Shown: positions 1 to 8,684 of the stretch, in pieces
Layout: the number at the start of each line of letters is the position of its first letter
Numbering within the stretch: the first letter of the stretch is position 1
Assembly (NCBI GenBank): GCA_036164085.1
Contig: JAYZJV010000063.1
Coordinates: 1-24,578, forward strand
Origin: TMED-70 sp036164085
GTDB taxonomy: Bacteria > Chloroflexota > Dehalococcoidia > Lucifugimonadales > Lucifugimonadaceae
Direction: 5' to 3'
Length of the DNA stretch: 24,578 nucleotides
Notes under the pieces: model-generated
What the model was told of the DNA's origin: nothing
The model's database searches: none
Seen by the model: the letters and a program-made list of their open reading frames with translations, nothing else
Position numbers and translations under genes: made by a program

Positions 1-733
1 TCGGTAATGCGTCAGGAGTATACCAATCTACTCTAATATATCCTTGCCCTTGATCACCATGAATCAATATTTCACCAAAATCTTGCATTTTTGTTTTGTT
101 TGGATTAGAAAAATTACCAATACTTGAACTAATGATTTCAGCTGAGTTTGATTCAGTAAAAAATAAAAATTGATCGATTTGATGAGAAGCAATATCACAT
201 AATATTCCTCCATTTAATTCGTCGTCAAAAAACCACTCAGGTCGAGTGTCGATATTTAAGCGATGAGGACCTAAACCTATTGTTTGAACTACTTTTCCAA
301 TTTCACCTTTTTTAATTAATTTTGCTGCCATTTCTACACTTGGCACTTCAAATCGTTCAGAAAAATCAATTGAATAAATTTGTTTTGTTTTATCTATTGT
401 ATTTTTTATTTTATGTAGCTGCTCTAAAGATATACAACCTGGTTTGTCGAGCATGACATCTTTACCTGCATTCATGCACTGTATTGCTAAATCGGCTCGT
501 TTAGCGGGTATATCAGCAATCAATATCAAATCAATATCATTATTGTTTAATAGTGTGTTCTTGTCTTTTTCTCTTTTAATGTCAGGAAATTTTTTTTCTA
601 AATCTTTAGAAACTCTATTGTCATTTTTAGTCCACCATCCAACGAATTCACAATCTAAATTTAACATTCCTTCTAATTGTCCAAAAATATGCCTGTGCTC
701 AACACCCATAGCAGCAATTTTTAATTTCTTCAT
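1..733 (-). CDS. Gfo/Idh/MocA-family NAD(P)-dependent oxidoreductase, partial (C-terminus beyond window)
   Basis: Reading the minus strand from an ATG at 733-731 gives an open frame of 244 codons without a stop up to the window edge, so the 3' part of the gene lies outside. The protein starts MKKLKIAAMGVEHRHIFGQL, a Rossmann start in which the usual GxGxxG is replaced by an MGVEHRH variant. It continues with DIDLILIADIP (end of the nucleotide fold), AGKDVMLDKP (the family's EKP motif, here DKP, around residues 90-100) and GGILCDIASHQID (the catalytic-region Asp and His of the second domain). Family members oxidise or reduce sugars, inositols or similar polyols with NAD(P); the substrate cannot be named here. 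A weak purine stretch (AGAGAT) precedes the ATG. It is divergent from rnd and separated from it by 102 nt. The family call is firm, the role unknown. Confidence 0.88.
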   Translation of the reverse strand, partial: MKKLKIAAMGVEHRHIFGQLEGMLNLDCEFVGWWTKNDNRVSKDLEKKFPDIKREKDKNTLLNNNDIDLILIADIPAKRADLAIQCMNAGKDVMLDKPGCISLEQLHKIKNTIDKTKQIYSIDFSERFEVPSVEMAAKLIKKGEIGKVVQTIGLGPHRLNIDTRPEWFFDDELNGGILCDIASHQIDQFLFFTESNSAEIISSSIGNFSNPNKTKMQDFGEILIHGDQGQGYIRVDWYTPDALP

Positions 734-777
734 ATTAATCTCTATTATTTCTTTATCTTAAATGTAAGAATTAGTCT

Positions 778-785
778 ATTATAAT
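778..785. promoter_or_regulatory. Possible shared -10 region for the divergent oxidoreductase and rnd genes
   Basis: The 102-nt divergent spacer (734-835) contains the palindrome ATTATAAT, which reads TATAAT on both strands (780-785 plus, 783-778 minus). No good -35 hexamer sits 16-18 nt upstream on either side. The spacer is almost pure A/T, so a chance match is quite possible. It is the best promoter candidate in this gap; nothing else is recognisable there apart from a 12-nt A/T palindrome just downstream. Confidence 0.3.
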
Positions 786-835
786 TATTCATAATTAATT
801 ATTTTAGTCTAGAATTTCTTTATCGATTATTAATT

Positions 836-1894
836 ATGAATGTAAATTTAATTACAGATAAATTTGACATAAATTTATTTTTGGATGAGATAAATAAAAC
901 AAAAACTTTATCCGTTGATACAGAATTTATTAGAGAAAATACATATTATCCAATTCTTAGTTTGATTCAAGTTGGTGTAAATAATCAAGTCTTTATTTTT
1001 GACTGTCTAAATGAAACTAATGATTACAAATATTTAAAAAATATTTTTCAAGAGCATGAATATTTAAAGATATTTCATGATGCTGAGCAAGATATTGAAA
1101 TCATCAATGACTATTTTTCTATAGAATTGAAAAACTTTTTTGATACCCAGTTAGCTAACGCTTTCATAGATTTTGAACATCACATTAGTTACAAAAATCT
1201 TGTTAAAAAATACTTGAAAATAGATATCGACAAAGAATTACAAACTTCTAATTGGTTAAAAAGACCATTAAGTAGTAAACAAGTTAGGTATGCTGCTAAT
1301 GATGTGATCTACCTAGAAAAAATATACTTAAAAATATCAAAATTACTTGCTAATCAGAAAAAACAAAGTTGGTATACAGAAGAATTAAAATGTATTGAAA
1401 AAGAGCTTTTTAACAAAAGAGAACCTATAAATTCTTGGAAAAAAATACGGATAAAGGATTTTTCTGGAATAAATCAAGAACTTTTCATCAACTTATCCAA
1501 ATATAGAGAAGAAATCAGCAGAGGAAGAAACATACCAAAAAATTGGTTTCTAAGTGATAAAAATATAATAAAGTTGTCTTCAAAAAAATATCTGTCTTTG
1601 AAAGATTTAAAAAATGAAAATCTAACTACAAATAGATTTTTCAATTCCTCTGATTATTCAGAACTTTTTTACAAATTTGATTTTTCACAATCTTTTAATA
1701 AAAAAATCAAAATAAAGAAGCACAATGTAAAGAAGCAACAAAAAATTCTTGAGTATATATCAAAGGAATTAAATATTTCGCAATATCTAGTGGCAAACAA
1801 AAAGGATTTAGAAAATTATTTCGGAAAAAAAATTCAAATAAAAGGCTGGAGGAAGAAAATATTTGAAGTAATAAAAGCCAAGACAAACGAATAG
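836..1894 (+). CDS. rnd: Ribonuclease D (DEDDy 3'-5' exoribonuclease with HRDC-like domain)
   Basis: A 352-residue protein with the DEDDy exonuclease motifs in order: Exo I SVDTEF (D28, E30), Exo II FHDAEQD (D86) and Exo III YAANDVIYL (Y152, D156). These positions match E. coli RNase D almost residue for residue. Residues from about 200 (NSWKKIRIKDFSGIN, then LSKYREEISRGRNIPKNWFL) have the pattern of the helical RNA-binding HRDC domain that follows the nuclease in this family. The enzyme trims 3' ends of tRNA precursors and other structured RNAs in the cytoplasm using two metal ions. The length is slightly below the usual 370-390. The start ATG has no Shine-Dalgarno sequence. It lies 38 nt upstream of alaS on the same strand, which may reflect shared tRNA-related roles or simply packing. 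Confidence 0.93.
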   Translation: MNVNLITDKFDINLFLDEINKTKTLSVDTEFIRENTYYPILSLIQVGVNNQVFIFDCLNETNDYKYLKNIFQEHEYLKIFHDAEQDIEIINDYFSIELKNFFDTQLANAFIDFEHHISYKNLVKKYLKIDIDKELQTSNWLKRPLSSKQVRYAANDVIYLEKIYLKISKLLANQKKQSWYTEELKCIEKELFNKREPINSWKKIRIKDFSGINQELFINLSKYREEISRGRNIPKNWFLSDKNIIKLSSKKYLSLKDLKNENLTTNRFFNSSDYSELFYKFDFSQSFNKKIKIKKHNVKKQQKILEYISKELNISQYLVANKKDLENYFGKKIQIKGWRKKIFEVIKAKTNE

Positions 1895-1912
1895 TGTTTA
1901 TCGTAATATATA

Positions 1913-1918
1913 TATAAT
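1913..1918 (+). promoter_or_regulatory. Possible -10 element just upstream of alaS
   Basis: The 38-nt rnd-alaS gap contains TATAAT at 1913-1918, only 14 nt before the alaS ATG. No -35 hexamer is visible at proper spacing and there is no Shine-Dalgarno sequence before the ATG. If real, transcription would start about 8 nt before the start codon, giving a nearly leaderless mRNA. The gap is extremely AT-rich, so this is weak evidence. Confidence 0.25.
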
Positions 1919-1932
1919 TAGTACTAAATTTT

Positions 1933-4641
1933 ATGAAAAGACCTAAAACAGCAGATCAATTAAGAAAAAGTTTTTTAAGTTTCTTTGAATCAAAAGATCA
2001 TCTTATACTACCTTCTTCTTCTTTAATTCCCAGTGGTGATCCGAGCCTATTGCTTACAAATTCAGGAATGGCTCAATTTAAAGCTTATTTTTCTGGAGAA
2101 AAAGAACCTCCTAAGAAACGGATTACTACGGCACAAAAATGCTTTAGAACTACTGACATTGAAGAAGTTGGAGATGATACACACTTAACTTTATTTGTAA
2201 TGCTTGGGAATTTCAGCTTTGGAGATTACTTTAAAAAAGAAGCTTGTGAATGGGCTCTAGAATTTATGACTGAAATTCTTGGATTTGAAAAAGAGAGATT
2301 ATTTTTTACTGTTTATAAAGATGATGATGAGACAAAACAAATTTGGATTGATTTAGATATCGAAGAAAAATATATTTATAAATTTGGAGACGAAGATAAT
2401 TGGTGGGGGCCTGCAGGTGAAGAAGGTCCTTGTGGCCCTTGTTCAGAACTACACTATTTTCAAGGAAATATTAAAGATATGAATTTTGATGATCCAAATT
2501 GGGGCCCTAATATTCATGATGATTTTATTGAATTATACAATTTGGTTTTTACTCAATTCTACAGAGATACAGATGGAAATGATAAACCTTTACCATTTAA
2601 TAATATCGATACAGGAATGGGACTTGAAAGAACTGTTTCTGTTCTAAATAAAAAAGAAACAGCTTATAAAACGGATATATTCAAAGAGCATCTTGATATG
2701 TTGAATAAAAAGATCCCAAGAAATGACTTCGAAAGCCAAAAAAATAAAAGGATTATAGCTGAACATGGCAGGTCTGCTTCTTTTTTAATTGCAGACGGAG
2801 TCCTTCCTGAAAATACTGGCAGAGGATATGTTTTAAGAAGATTAATCAGAAGGGCAATGGTCACTGCTAAAAAGTTAGATCTAAAGTTCCCTGTATTATC
2901 CCCGGTTTCAACCATAACTTCTGAAAAACTAAATCATGTATATCCAGAATTATCAGAAAAATTAGATTTTATTATCTCTGTTCTGGATAAAGAAGAAGAA
3001 AGTTTTAATAAGACATTAACTTTTGGTACTCAAGTACTTCAGGAATTAATCAAAAAGAGAGGCATCAAAATCAAAACAGATAACCTTTCTAAAGAACCAA
3101 GTGAAGTAGCAAATGACATTTATTCTAAATTAGACGAAAAAGACAACCTAAAATCATTATCTGGTAAAGAAGCATTTATTCTGTATGACACATATGGTTT
3201 TCCAATAGAGATCACTACTGAAATTTGCTTAGAAAATGGAATAGATGTAGACAAAGAATCATTTTCAGAAATTATGCAGGAGCAAAAAATTACCTCTAAA
3301 AACTCTAATGAAAAATCTTCAGGATCTGATTTGCAAAAATTATATTCTTCTTTGAATTTATCACCTACAGAATTCACCGGTTATGAAAGTTTAGAATCAG
3401 ATAGTTCTGTTTTAGCTGTAATAAAAGGTAATAAATCGGTTAAAGATGTGTCTGATGGGGATGAAATAGAAATAGTTTTAGACAAAACTCCGTTCTATGC
3501 TGAACGTGGAGGACAGATGGGAGATACAGGGATAATAAATTTTGATAACGGAAATATTCAAGTATCAGATACAACTAGTCCATATGGAAACATTTACGTA
3601 CACAAAGCTAAAGTTATTAAAGGGTCTTTGACTATTGGATCAAAAGTTAAACCTGTAGTTGATTTTTATCGCAGAGAAAATTTACGAAGAAATCATACAG
3701 CTACACATCTTGTGCATGCAGCACTTAGAGAAATCATAGGTTCTCATGTTAGACAATCTGGATCTCTGGTACATCCTGATTATTTACGTTTTGATTTTAC
3801 AAATCTAGAAGGATTATCAGAAGATTTAATAAAAGAGGTAGAAAACAGGGTAAATCTTTCAATTAGAAAAAATATCGATGTCCAAGTTCACTACACGACT
3901 TATAATAAAGCCATAGACGAAGGTGCATTGGCGTTCTTTGATGAAAAATATGATCATGAAGTTAGAACTATAAAAATAGATGCCCCTTGGAGCTATGAAT
4001 TATGTGGAGGAACTCATATGGATAGCACAGGAGGTATTGGATTATTTAAAATCATATCTGAAAATGGAATAGGTTCAGGAAATAGAAGAATTTTTGCTAC
4101 AACAGGGATAGGTACTGAAGATTTAGTTTACGAAAAAATAAATATTATAAATTCGATCTCTAAAAAGCTAAATTCTAGTGTCGAAGATGTCTATGAAAAA
4201 TTTTTATCAATAGTTGATCAAAATAAAGATCAACAAAAAACGATAGAAAATTTACAACAACAATTGACGGATTTATCTATAGGCAATTCAAATAAAGAAA
4301 CGAAGGATTTCATTTTAGATAATGTAAAATTTTCATGCTCTAAAGCTATTGCTACTAATATAGGTTCACTTCGAAAAGCAGGAGACTCACTTAGAACCAA
4401 GTTATCAACAGGAGTAGCAATTGTAGGATCTATAATAGATAAAAAAGGGGTTATAGTAATAATGGCTACCAATGATTTGAAAATTGGTGCAAATGAGGTT
4501 GCCAAAATAATAGGAAATGCAACTAATAGTGGCGGTGGAGGAAACAGGTTTTCTGCACAAGTTGGAATCAAAGATTTAAACGATTTTGAAAAATTCTTTA
4601 ATAATGCAAAAACGATTTTAGAAGAGCATATGAAACAATGA
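1933..4641 (+). CDS. alaS: Alanyl-tRNA synthetase
   Basis: A 902-residue class IIc synthetase that charges tRNA-Ala and edits mischarged Ser/Gly; E. coli AlaRS has 876 residues. The N-terminal catalytic domain shows LLTNSGMAQFK (motif 1 region), QKCFRTTDIEEVGD then MLGNFSFGDYFK (motif 2 region) and GRGYVLRRLIRRAM (motif 3). The editing domain has the metal-binding HTATH (H588, H592) and CGGTH (C691, H695), so editing looks intact. Coiled-coil residues around 740-790 lead to the C-Ala domain with GGGGNRFSAQVG near the end. The motif wording (FRTTDIEEVGD; WGPAGEEGPCGPCSE) resembles Chloroflexota AlaRS to me. Its TGA overlaps the ruvX ATG by 4 nt, so the two are probably translationally coupled. 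Confidence 0.98.
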   Translation: MKRPKTADQLRKSFLSFFESKDHLILPSSSLIPSGDPSLLLTNSGMAQFKAYFSGEKEPPKKRITTAQKCFRTTDIEEVGDDTHLTLFVMLGNFSFGDYFKKEACEWALEFMTEILGFEKERLFFTVYKDDDETKQIWIDLDIEEKYIYKFGDEDNWWGPAGEEGPCGPCSELHYFQGNIKDMNFDDPNWGPNIHDDFIELYNLVFTQFYRDTDGNDKPLPFNNIDTGMGLERTVSVLNKKETAYKTDIFKEHLDMLNKKIPRNDFESQKNKRIIAEHGRSASFLIADGVLPENTGRGYVLRRLIRRAMVTAKKLDLKFPVLSPVSTITSEKLNHVYPELSEKLDFIISVLDKEEESFNKTLTFGTQVLQELIKKRGIKIKTDNLSKEPSEVANDIYSKLDEKDNLKSLSGKEAFILYDTYGFPIEITTEICLENGIDVDKESFSEIMQEQKITSKNSNEKSSGSDLQKLYSSLNLSPTEFTGYESLESDSSVLAVIKGNKSVKDVSDGDEIEIVLDKTPFYAERGGQMGDTGIINFDNGNIQVSDTTSPYGNIYVHKAKVIKGSLTIGSKVKPVVDFYRRENLRRNHTATHLVHAALREIIGSHVRQSGSLVHPDYLRFDFTNLEGLSEDLIKEVENRVNLSIRKNIDVQVHYTTYNKAIDEGALAFFDEKYDHEVRTIKIDAPWSYELCGGTHMDSTGGIGLFKIISENGIGSGNRRIFATTGIGTEDLVYEKINIINSISKKLNSSVEDVYEKFLSIVDQNKDQQKTIENLQQQLTDLSIGNSNKETKDFILDNVKFSCSKAIATNIGSLRKAGDSLRTKLSTGVAIVGSIIDKKGVIVIMATNDLKIGANEVAKIIGNATNSGGGGNRFSAQVGIKDLNDFEKFFNNAKTILEEHMKQ

Positions 4642-5051
4642 CGATTTTAGGTCTAGACATTGGAGAAAAAAGAACAGGTGTGGCTATTTCAAATAATGTT
4701 TCTTCAATATGCACACCTCTAGAATATATAAACTCAAATAATAATTTTCTAGAACAAATATCGAAAATTATTTCTGAAAAAAATATTGATACTATAATTA
4801 TTGGATTACCTAAGCTTTTAAGTGGTAAAGAAGGGAAAAGAGCTAAAATTTCTAGAAAAATCTCTAAAGAAATTCAATCCGAATACAACTCAGTTAAAGT
4901 TATTCTCTGGGATGAAAGATTGACAACTAAACAAGCAGAAAAATATTTATTAGAAACAAATCCTAATAAAAGAAAAATTAAAGATAAAATTGATTCAGCA
5001 TCTGCTGTTCTCATACTAGAAAATTACTTAGAAACAAAAGGGAACTCATGA
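4638..5051 (+). CDS. ruvX: RuvX/YqgF family protein (putative Holliday junction resolvase, pre-16S rRNA nuclease)
   Basis: A 137-residue RNase H-fold protein of normal family length. Visible motifs are LGLDIGEKRTGVAIS (first acidic residue D7), IIIGLPK (middle strand), WDERLTT (E93) and KIDSASAVLILENYL (D119). The usual VGLP-x-DG segment is altered to IGLPKLLSGKEG. YqgF in E. coli is implicated in 5' maturation of 16S rRNA; it was first annotated as a Holliday junction resolvase, so either function name may be seen. Its ATG overlaps the alaS stop by 4 nt, and its own TGA overlaps the aroE ATG by 4 nt. alaS next to ruvX is a common bacterial pairing. Confidence 0.92.
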   Translation: MTILGLDIGEKRTGVAISNNVSSICTPLEYINSNNNFLEQISKIISEKNIDTIIIGLPKLLSGKEGKRAKISRKISKEIQSEYNSVKVILWDERLTTKQAEKYLLETNPNKRKIKDKIDSASAVLILENYLETKGNS

Positions 5052-5899
5052 AACAAGTAGGTATTCTGGGATATCCTTTAGGGCATACTTTATCTCCGAA
5101 AATTCATGAAGCAGGGTTTAGAGAATTAGATCTAGATATTAGCTTTAAAGTTTGGGAAGTAAAACCTGAAGATCTAAAGAGTAAAATTGATCATTTAAAG
5201 AGTGAAAATATTTTAGGGTTTTGCGTTACTTTACCTCATAAACTTTCTATTATTGATTTGATAGACAATTTAGATGAATCAGCTAAAAATATGAATGCTG
5301 TGAATTGGGTAGTAAATCAGAATGGAAAACTTAAAGGCTACAATACAGATTGGCTAGGCTTTAAAGAAAGCTTGAAATTTTATGGAAAAAAAATATCAAA
5401 TAAAAAGTGTCTTATTTTAGGAGCTGGTGGTTCAGCAAAAGCAATATGCATGGCATTAATAAATGAAAATGCCGATAAAATTTATATTTATAATCGTACT
5501 TATAAAAATGTTAGAGATTTTGTAAATAATTTCAATAAATTCAATAAAAGTGTTGAAATAATAGATTCAAAGAAAGTAAATGATAAAGAATTTGTTAATA
5601 CTTTAGACATGATAATAAATACAACCTCCGTTGGAATGCAAGGAGGACCAGCACCAAACATATCCCCAATAAATACTGATATTATAAATAAGAGAGCTCT
5701 ATGTTATGACTTAGTTTATTCTCCGGAGATTACTCCTTTTATAGAAAAAGCTAAAAACAATAACATTGAAACTATTGGAGGTATAACAATGCTTGTTTTT
5801 CAAGCAATCCAAGGTTTTGAACTAGTTACAGGAAAAAACGCTCCTGTAAACAAAATGCTAGAAGCAGTCGGAATAATCAAAAATATTGAGGATGAATAA
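5048..5899 (+). CDS. aroE: Shikimate dehydrogenase (NADP+)
   Basis: A 283-residue protein reducing 3-dehydroshikimate to shikimate. The substrate domain starts ILGYPLGHTLSPKIHEAGF and carries VTLPHK with catalytic K65, N86 (NAVNWV) and D101 (GYNTD). The NADP domain has the glycine loop LILGAGGSAKAI and the arginine motif YNRTYKN. The ending GGITMLVFQAIQGFELVTG is diagnostic. Two normally conserved substrate-site positions differ: the usual HSxSP serine is T14, and the Asn of NVTxPxK is C59 (GFCVTLPHK). The catalytic Lys/Asp pair is kept, so activity is likely. It overlaps ruvX by 4 nt and shares one base with the start of aroC, within a tight aro run. GGGA a few bases before the ATG may act as ribosome-binding site. 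Confidence 0.95.
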   Translation: MKQVGILGYPLGHTLSPKIHEAGFRELDLDISFKVWEVKPEDLKSKIDHLKSENILGFCVTLPHKLSIIDLIDNLDESAKNMNAVNWVVNQNGKLKGYNTDWLGFKESLKFYGKKISNKKCLILGAGGSAKAICMALINENADKIYIYNRTYKNVRDFVNNFNKFNKSVEIIDSKKVNDKEFVNTLDMIINTTSVGMQGGPAPNISPINTDIINKRALCYDLVYSPEITPFIEKAKNNNIETIGGITMLVFQAIQGFELVTGKNAPVNKMLEAVGIIKNIEDE

Positions 5900-7077
5900 T
5901 GGGAAAATTTAGATTCTTAACAGCTGGTGAATCTCATGGAAAAGGGTTAACTGTAATTCTTGAAGGAATTCCTTCAAATTTATCTATAGGTGAAGACTAT
6001 ATAGAGAATGACATGTCCAGAAGGCAAAAAGGATATGGTTCAGGAGGAAGAATGAAAATCGAAAAAGATCGCGCAGAAATTCTTTCAGGTGTAAGACATG
6101 GTAAAACCTTAGGTTCTCCTATTTCTCTATGGATAGAAAATAAAGATTGGGTTAATTGGACTACTCCAATGTCAATATCACCTGTAGATTCAAAAGAAGA
6201 TATCAAACTTCAAACTAAAATTGTTCCAGGACACGCTGATTTCCCTGGAACATTAAAATTTAATCATAAAGATGTAAGAAATGTTTTAGAGAGAGCCAGC
6301 GCTAGAGAAACAGCTGCTAGAGTTGCAGCAGCATCAATATGCAAGAAATTTTTATCCGAATTAGGAATAGAAATAAAATCTAGAGTAAAATCTGTTGGTT
6401 GGGAAGAATCTGATTTAGACAATATAGAAAAAATTGACTGGGATTTCGTAGAAAGCTCAGAAGTTAGAGCTTCCAATGACACAGAAGATCAAAAGTTTAA
6501 AGAAGTAATTGATAGTGTAAAAAAACAAAGAACAACTATTGGAGGGACTTTCCAAGTAATTGCATACAATGTCCCACTAGGATTGGGAAATCATACACAT
6601 TGGGACAATAAATTAGATGGGAAAATAGCTCAAGCAATGGTTTCAATCAATGCTGTTAAAGGTGTAGAAATAGGCGATGGTTTTGCAAACACTAAAAAGT
6701 TGGGAAAAGAAGTACAAGATGTGATTGAGCCAAATAAATCAGATCCTAGAAACTTTTCCCAAATTTCTAACCATTCTGGAGGTATTGAAGGAGGAATGTC
6801 GAATGGGAATAATATTATTGTAAACGTTGCTATAAAACCAATAGCTACAATGACCAGCCCATTGCCTTCTGTAGACATAATTAGCGGAGAAGTAGTTGAA
6901 GCTGCATATAACAGATCTGATATTTGCCAAGTAAGTAGAGCATGTCCAGTTGGAGAAGCTATGCTGGCTTTAACATTAACAGACGCTATATTAGAAAAAT
7001 TTGGCGGAGACAGCTTGCAAGAAATTAAGAGAAATTTTATCTCTTACTTAAAGAGTTTTAAGGAATATGGGAAATAG
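5899..7077 (+). CDS. aroC: Chorismate synthase
   Basis: A 392-residue protein that converts EPSP to chorismate with reduced FMN. Signatures in order are LTAGESHGKGLTVILEG (H13), RRQKGYGSGGRMKIEKD (residues 41-57), PGHADFPGTLKF (second catalytic His, H112), NVLERASARETAARVAA, SGGIEGGMSNG and SRACPVGEAMLALTLTD. All three PROSITE-type chorismate synthase blocks are recognisable, and the length is normal. The start ATG shares its A with the aroE TAA (TAATG). The final 11 nt contain the aroK start. The product feeds menF about 8 kb downstream as well as the aromatic amino acids. Confidence 0.98.
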   Translation: MGKFRFLTAGESHGKGLTVILEGIPSNLSIGEDYIENDMSRRQKGYGSGGRMKIEKDRAEILSGVRHGKTLGSPISLWIENKDWVNWTTPMSISPVDSKEDIKLQTKIVPGHADFPGTLKFNHKDVRNVLERASARETAARVAAASICKKFLSELGIEIKSRVKSVGWEESDLDNIEKIDWDFVESSEVRASNDTEDQKFKEVIDSVKKQRTTIGGTFQVIAYNVPLGLGNHTHWDNKLDGKIAQAMVSINAVKGVEIGDGFANTKKLGKEVQDVIEPNKSDPRNFSQISNHSGGIEGGMSNGNNIIVNVAIKPIATMTSPLPSVDIISGEVVEAAYNRSDICQVSRACPVGEAMLALTLTDAILEKFGGDSLQEIKRNFISYLKSFKEYGK

Positions 7078-7591
7078 AGAAAATAAAGCAAATTTATTTT
7101 TAATAGGATTTTCTGGATCAGGTAAAAGTTCAGTAGGTAAACAGCTAGCAATAAGATTGGATTATAATTTTATTGACACTGACAGGATCATTGAAGAAAA
7201 TACGGGGCAAACTATTGATGAGACATTAAGATTTAAAGGTGAAAAAGAGTTTAGAAAAATTGAAACTAGAGTTTTATCAGAAATTGATTATTCAAAAAAA
7301 AATATTATAGCTACAGGTGGAGGAATCCCAACTATTGATAAAAATATAAAAATCATGCAAAACGAAGGATCAATCATTTGGTTAAAAGCATCTATAAATT
7401 CAATTTTTTCTAGATTATTTAAGTCAAAAGAAATAAGACCTTTATTAGGTTCTAATGTAAAAAAAGAAAATATTAATAATTTATTTAATTCTAGATTAAA
7501 CGTTTATAATATAGCTGATAACACAATCGACACTAACGACAAAAAAATAGAACAAATTATTAATGAAATAACAAAAATTTATGGAAAATAA
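7067..7591 (+). CDS. aroK: Shikimate kinase
   Basis: A 174-residue NMP-kinase-fold protein phosphorylating shikimate at the 3-hydroxyl. It has a Walker A loop GFSGSGKSS (residues 14-22), DTD shikimate-binding acid residues (D37, D39), EFRKIE with R63, the glycine triad ATGGGIP (G84-G86) and the lid arginine in IRPLLG (R123). The length is typical. The start lies 11 nt inside aroC, with AAGGA shortly upstream as a plausible ribosome-binding site. Its 3' end overlaps aroB by 11 nt. Confidence 0.95.
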   Translation: MGNRENKANLFLIGFSGSGKSSVGKQLAIRLDYNFIDTDRIIEENTGQTIDETLRFKGEKEFRKIETRVLSEIDYSKKNIIATGGGIPTIDKNIKIMQNEGSIIWLKASINSIFSRLFKSKEIRPLLGSNVKKENINNLFNSRLNVYNIADNTIDTNDKKIEQIINEITKIYGK

Positions 7592-8684
7592 ATATTTAGC
7601 AGCGAAAGTAAATACAACTCAAGGTGATTATAGAGTAATTGTAGGCAAATCGATCCTTTCACAAATAGGAAAGGAATTGAAGATAGCTAATTTAAATAAC
7701 AAAAAGTGTTTTATGATTTCAGATAAATCAATGTTTCCCAAAATGACAAAAGTTGTTCATGAATCATTAGAATCCGAAGGTTTTGTTACTAATTCTTTAT
7801 CTATAGAATTTTCTGAAGAATTAAAAACTCATGAAACAGTTTCTAAAATTTATAATTGGCTTGCAGATATGAAAGCTGAAAGAAAAGATTTTATTATTTC
7901 TATGGGAGGAGGTGTTGCAGGAGATATAATTGGATTTGCTGCTTCAACTTATTTAAGAGGAATTCCCTTTGTTCAAATACCAACTACATTAGCATCAATG
8001 ACAGATGCCGCTATAGGAGGGAAGGTAGCTTACAACCTCCCCGAAGGAAAAAATTTAGTAGGTGCATTTTATCAACCAAAATTAGTGTTTGAAGATTTAG
8101 ATTTTTTAGATACTCTCCCCAAAAGAGAAAAAACAAGTGGTTGGGCTGAAGCTATAAAACATTCTTTGATCCAGGACTATGAACTTTATAAAGAATTTGA
8201 TGAAAATTATGAAAATATTTTTAATTTAGATAGTGAATATTCTGCTGAAATACTAAAAAGATCTGTAGCAATAAAAGCAAAGATAGTTTCTAATGACGAA
8301 TTTGAACGTGGAGAAGAAAGAATCAAACTAAACTATGGACATACAGTTGGGCATGCTATAGAAAAAATAAGCAATTACAATCAATATTTGCATGGAGAAG
8401 CTGTAAGTATAGGAATGATGGTAGCAGCTAATATTTCTATGCGAATGGGATTTTTAACGAAACATGAAGTACAAAATCAGGAAAACATACTAATAAAATA
8501 TAACCTCCCTGTAAAACTAAAAAACATAGAAGTAACAAGTATCTTAGAAGCAATAAAGATGGACAAAAAAAATGTTAATGGAAAAGTTAAGTGGGTTTTA
8601 CTAGAATCAATAGGCAAAGCAATCATTTCTCAAGATGTGAAAGAAAAGATGATTATAGAATCAATTAATGATATTTTAATCTAG
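7581..8684 (+). CDS. aroB: 3-dehydroquinate synthase
   Basis: A 367-residue enzyme cyclising DAHP to 3-dehydroquinate using NAD and a divalent metal. Motifs are SMGGGVAGDIIGFAASTYLR (residues 108-127; NAD loop), IPTTLASMTDAAIGGKVAYN (DxxxGGK), GKNLVGAFYQP, WAEAIKH (metal ligand E190), NYGHTVGHAIE (H254) and LHGEAVSIGM (H271). It starts 11 nt inside aroK with no separate Shine-Dalgarno sequence, so coupling is likely. Its TAG lies inside a CTAG (8681-8684) whose opposite strand is the stop of the facing sulfur-carrier gene. There is no terminator hairpin between the two genes. Confidence 0.96.
   Translation: MENKYLAAKVNTTQGDYRVIVGKSILSQIGKELKIANLNNKKCFMISDKSMFPKMTKVVHESLESEGFVTNSLSIEFSEELKTHETVSKIYNWLADMKAERKDFIISMGGGVAGDIIGFAASTYLRGIPFVQIPTTLASMTDAAIGGKVAYNLPEGKNLVGAFYQPKLVFEDLDFLDTLPKREKTSGWAEAIKHSLIQDYELYKEFDENYENIFNLDSEYSAEILKRSVAIKAKIVSNDEFERGEERIKLNYGHTVGHAIEKISNYNQYLHGEAVSIGMMVAANISMRMGFLTKHEVQNQENILIKYNLPVKLKNIEVTSILEAIKMDKKNVNGKVKWVLLESIGKAIISQDVKEKMIIESINDILI

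Noticed and set aside
444..761. Open frame on the plus strand at the left end
   Set aside because: It is antisense to the clear Gfo/Idh/MocA coding frame on the minus strand and has no recognisable protein features.
791..802. A/T palindrome ATAATTAATTAT as an operator
   Set aside because: Such palindromes arise easily in a spacer that is almost all A/T; there is no second copy or linked regulator gene.
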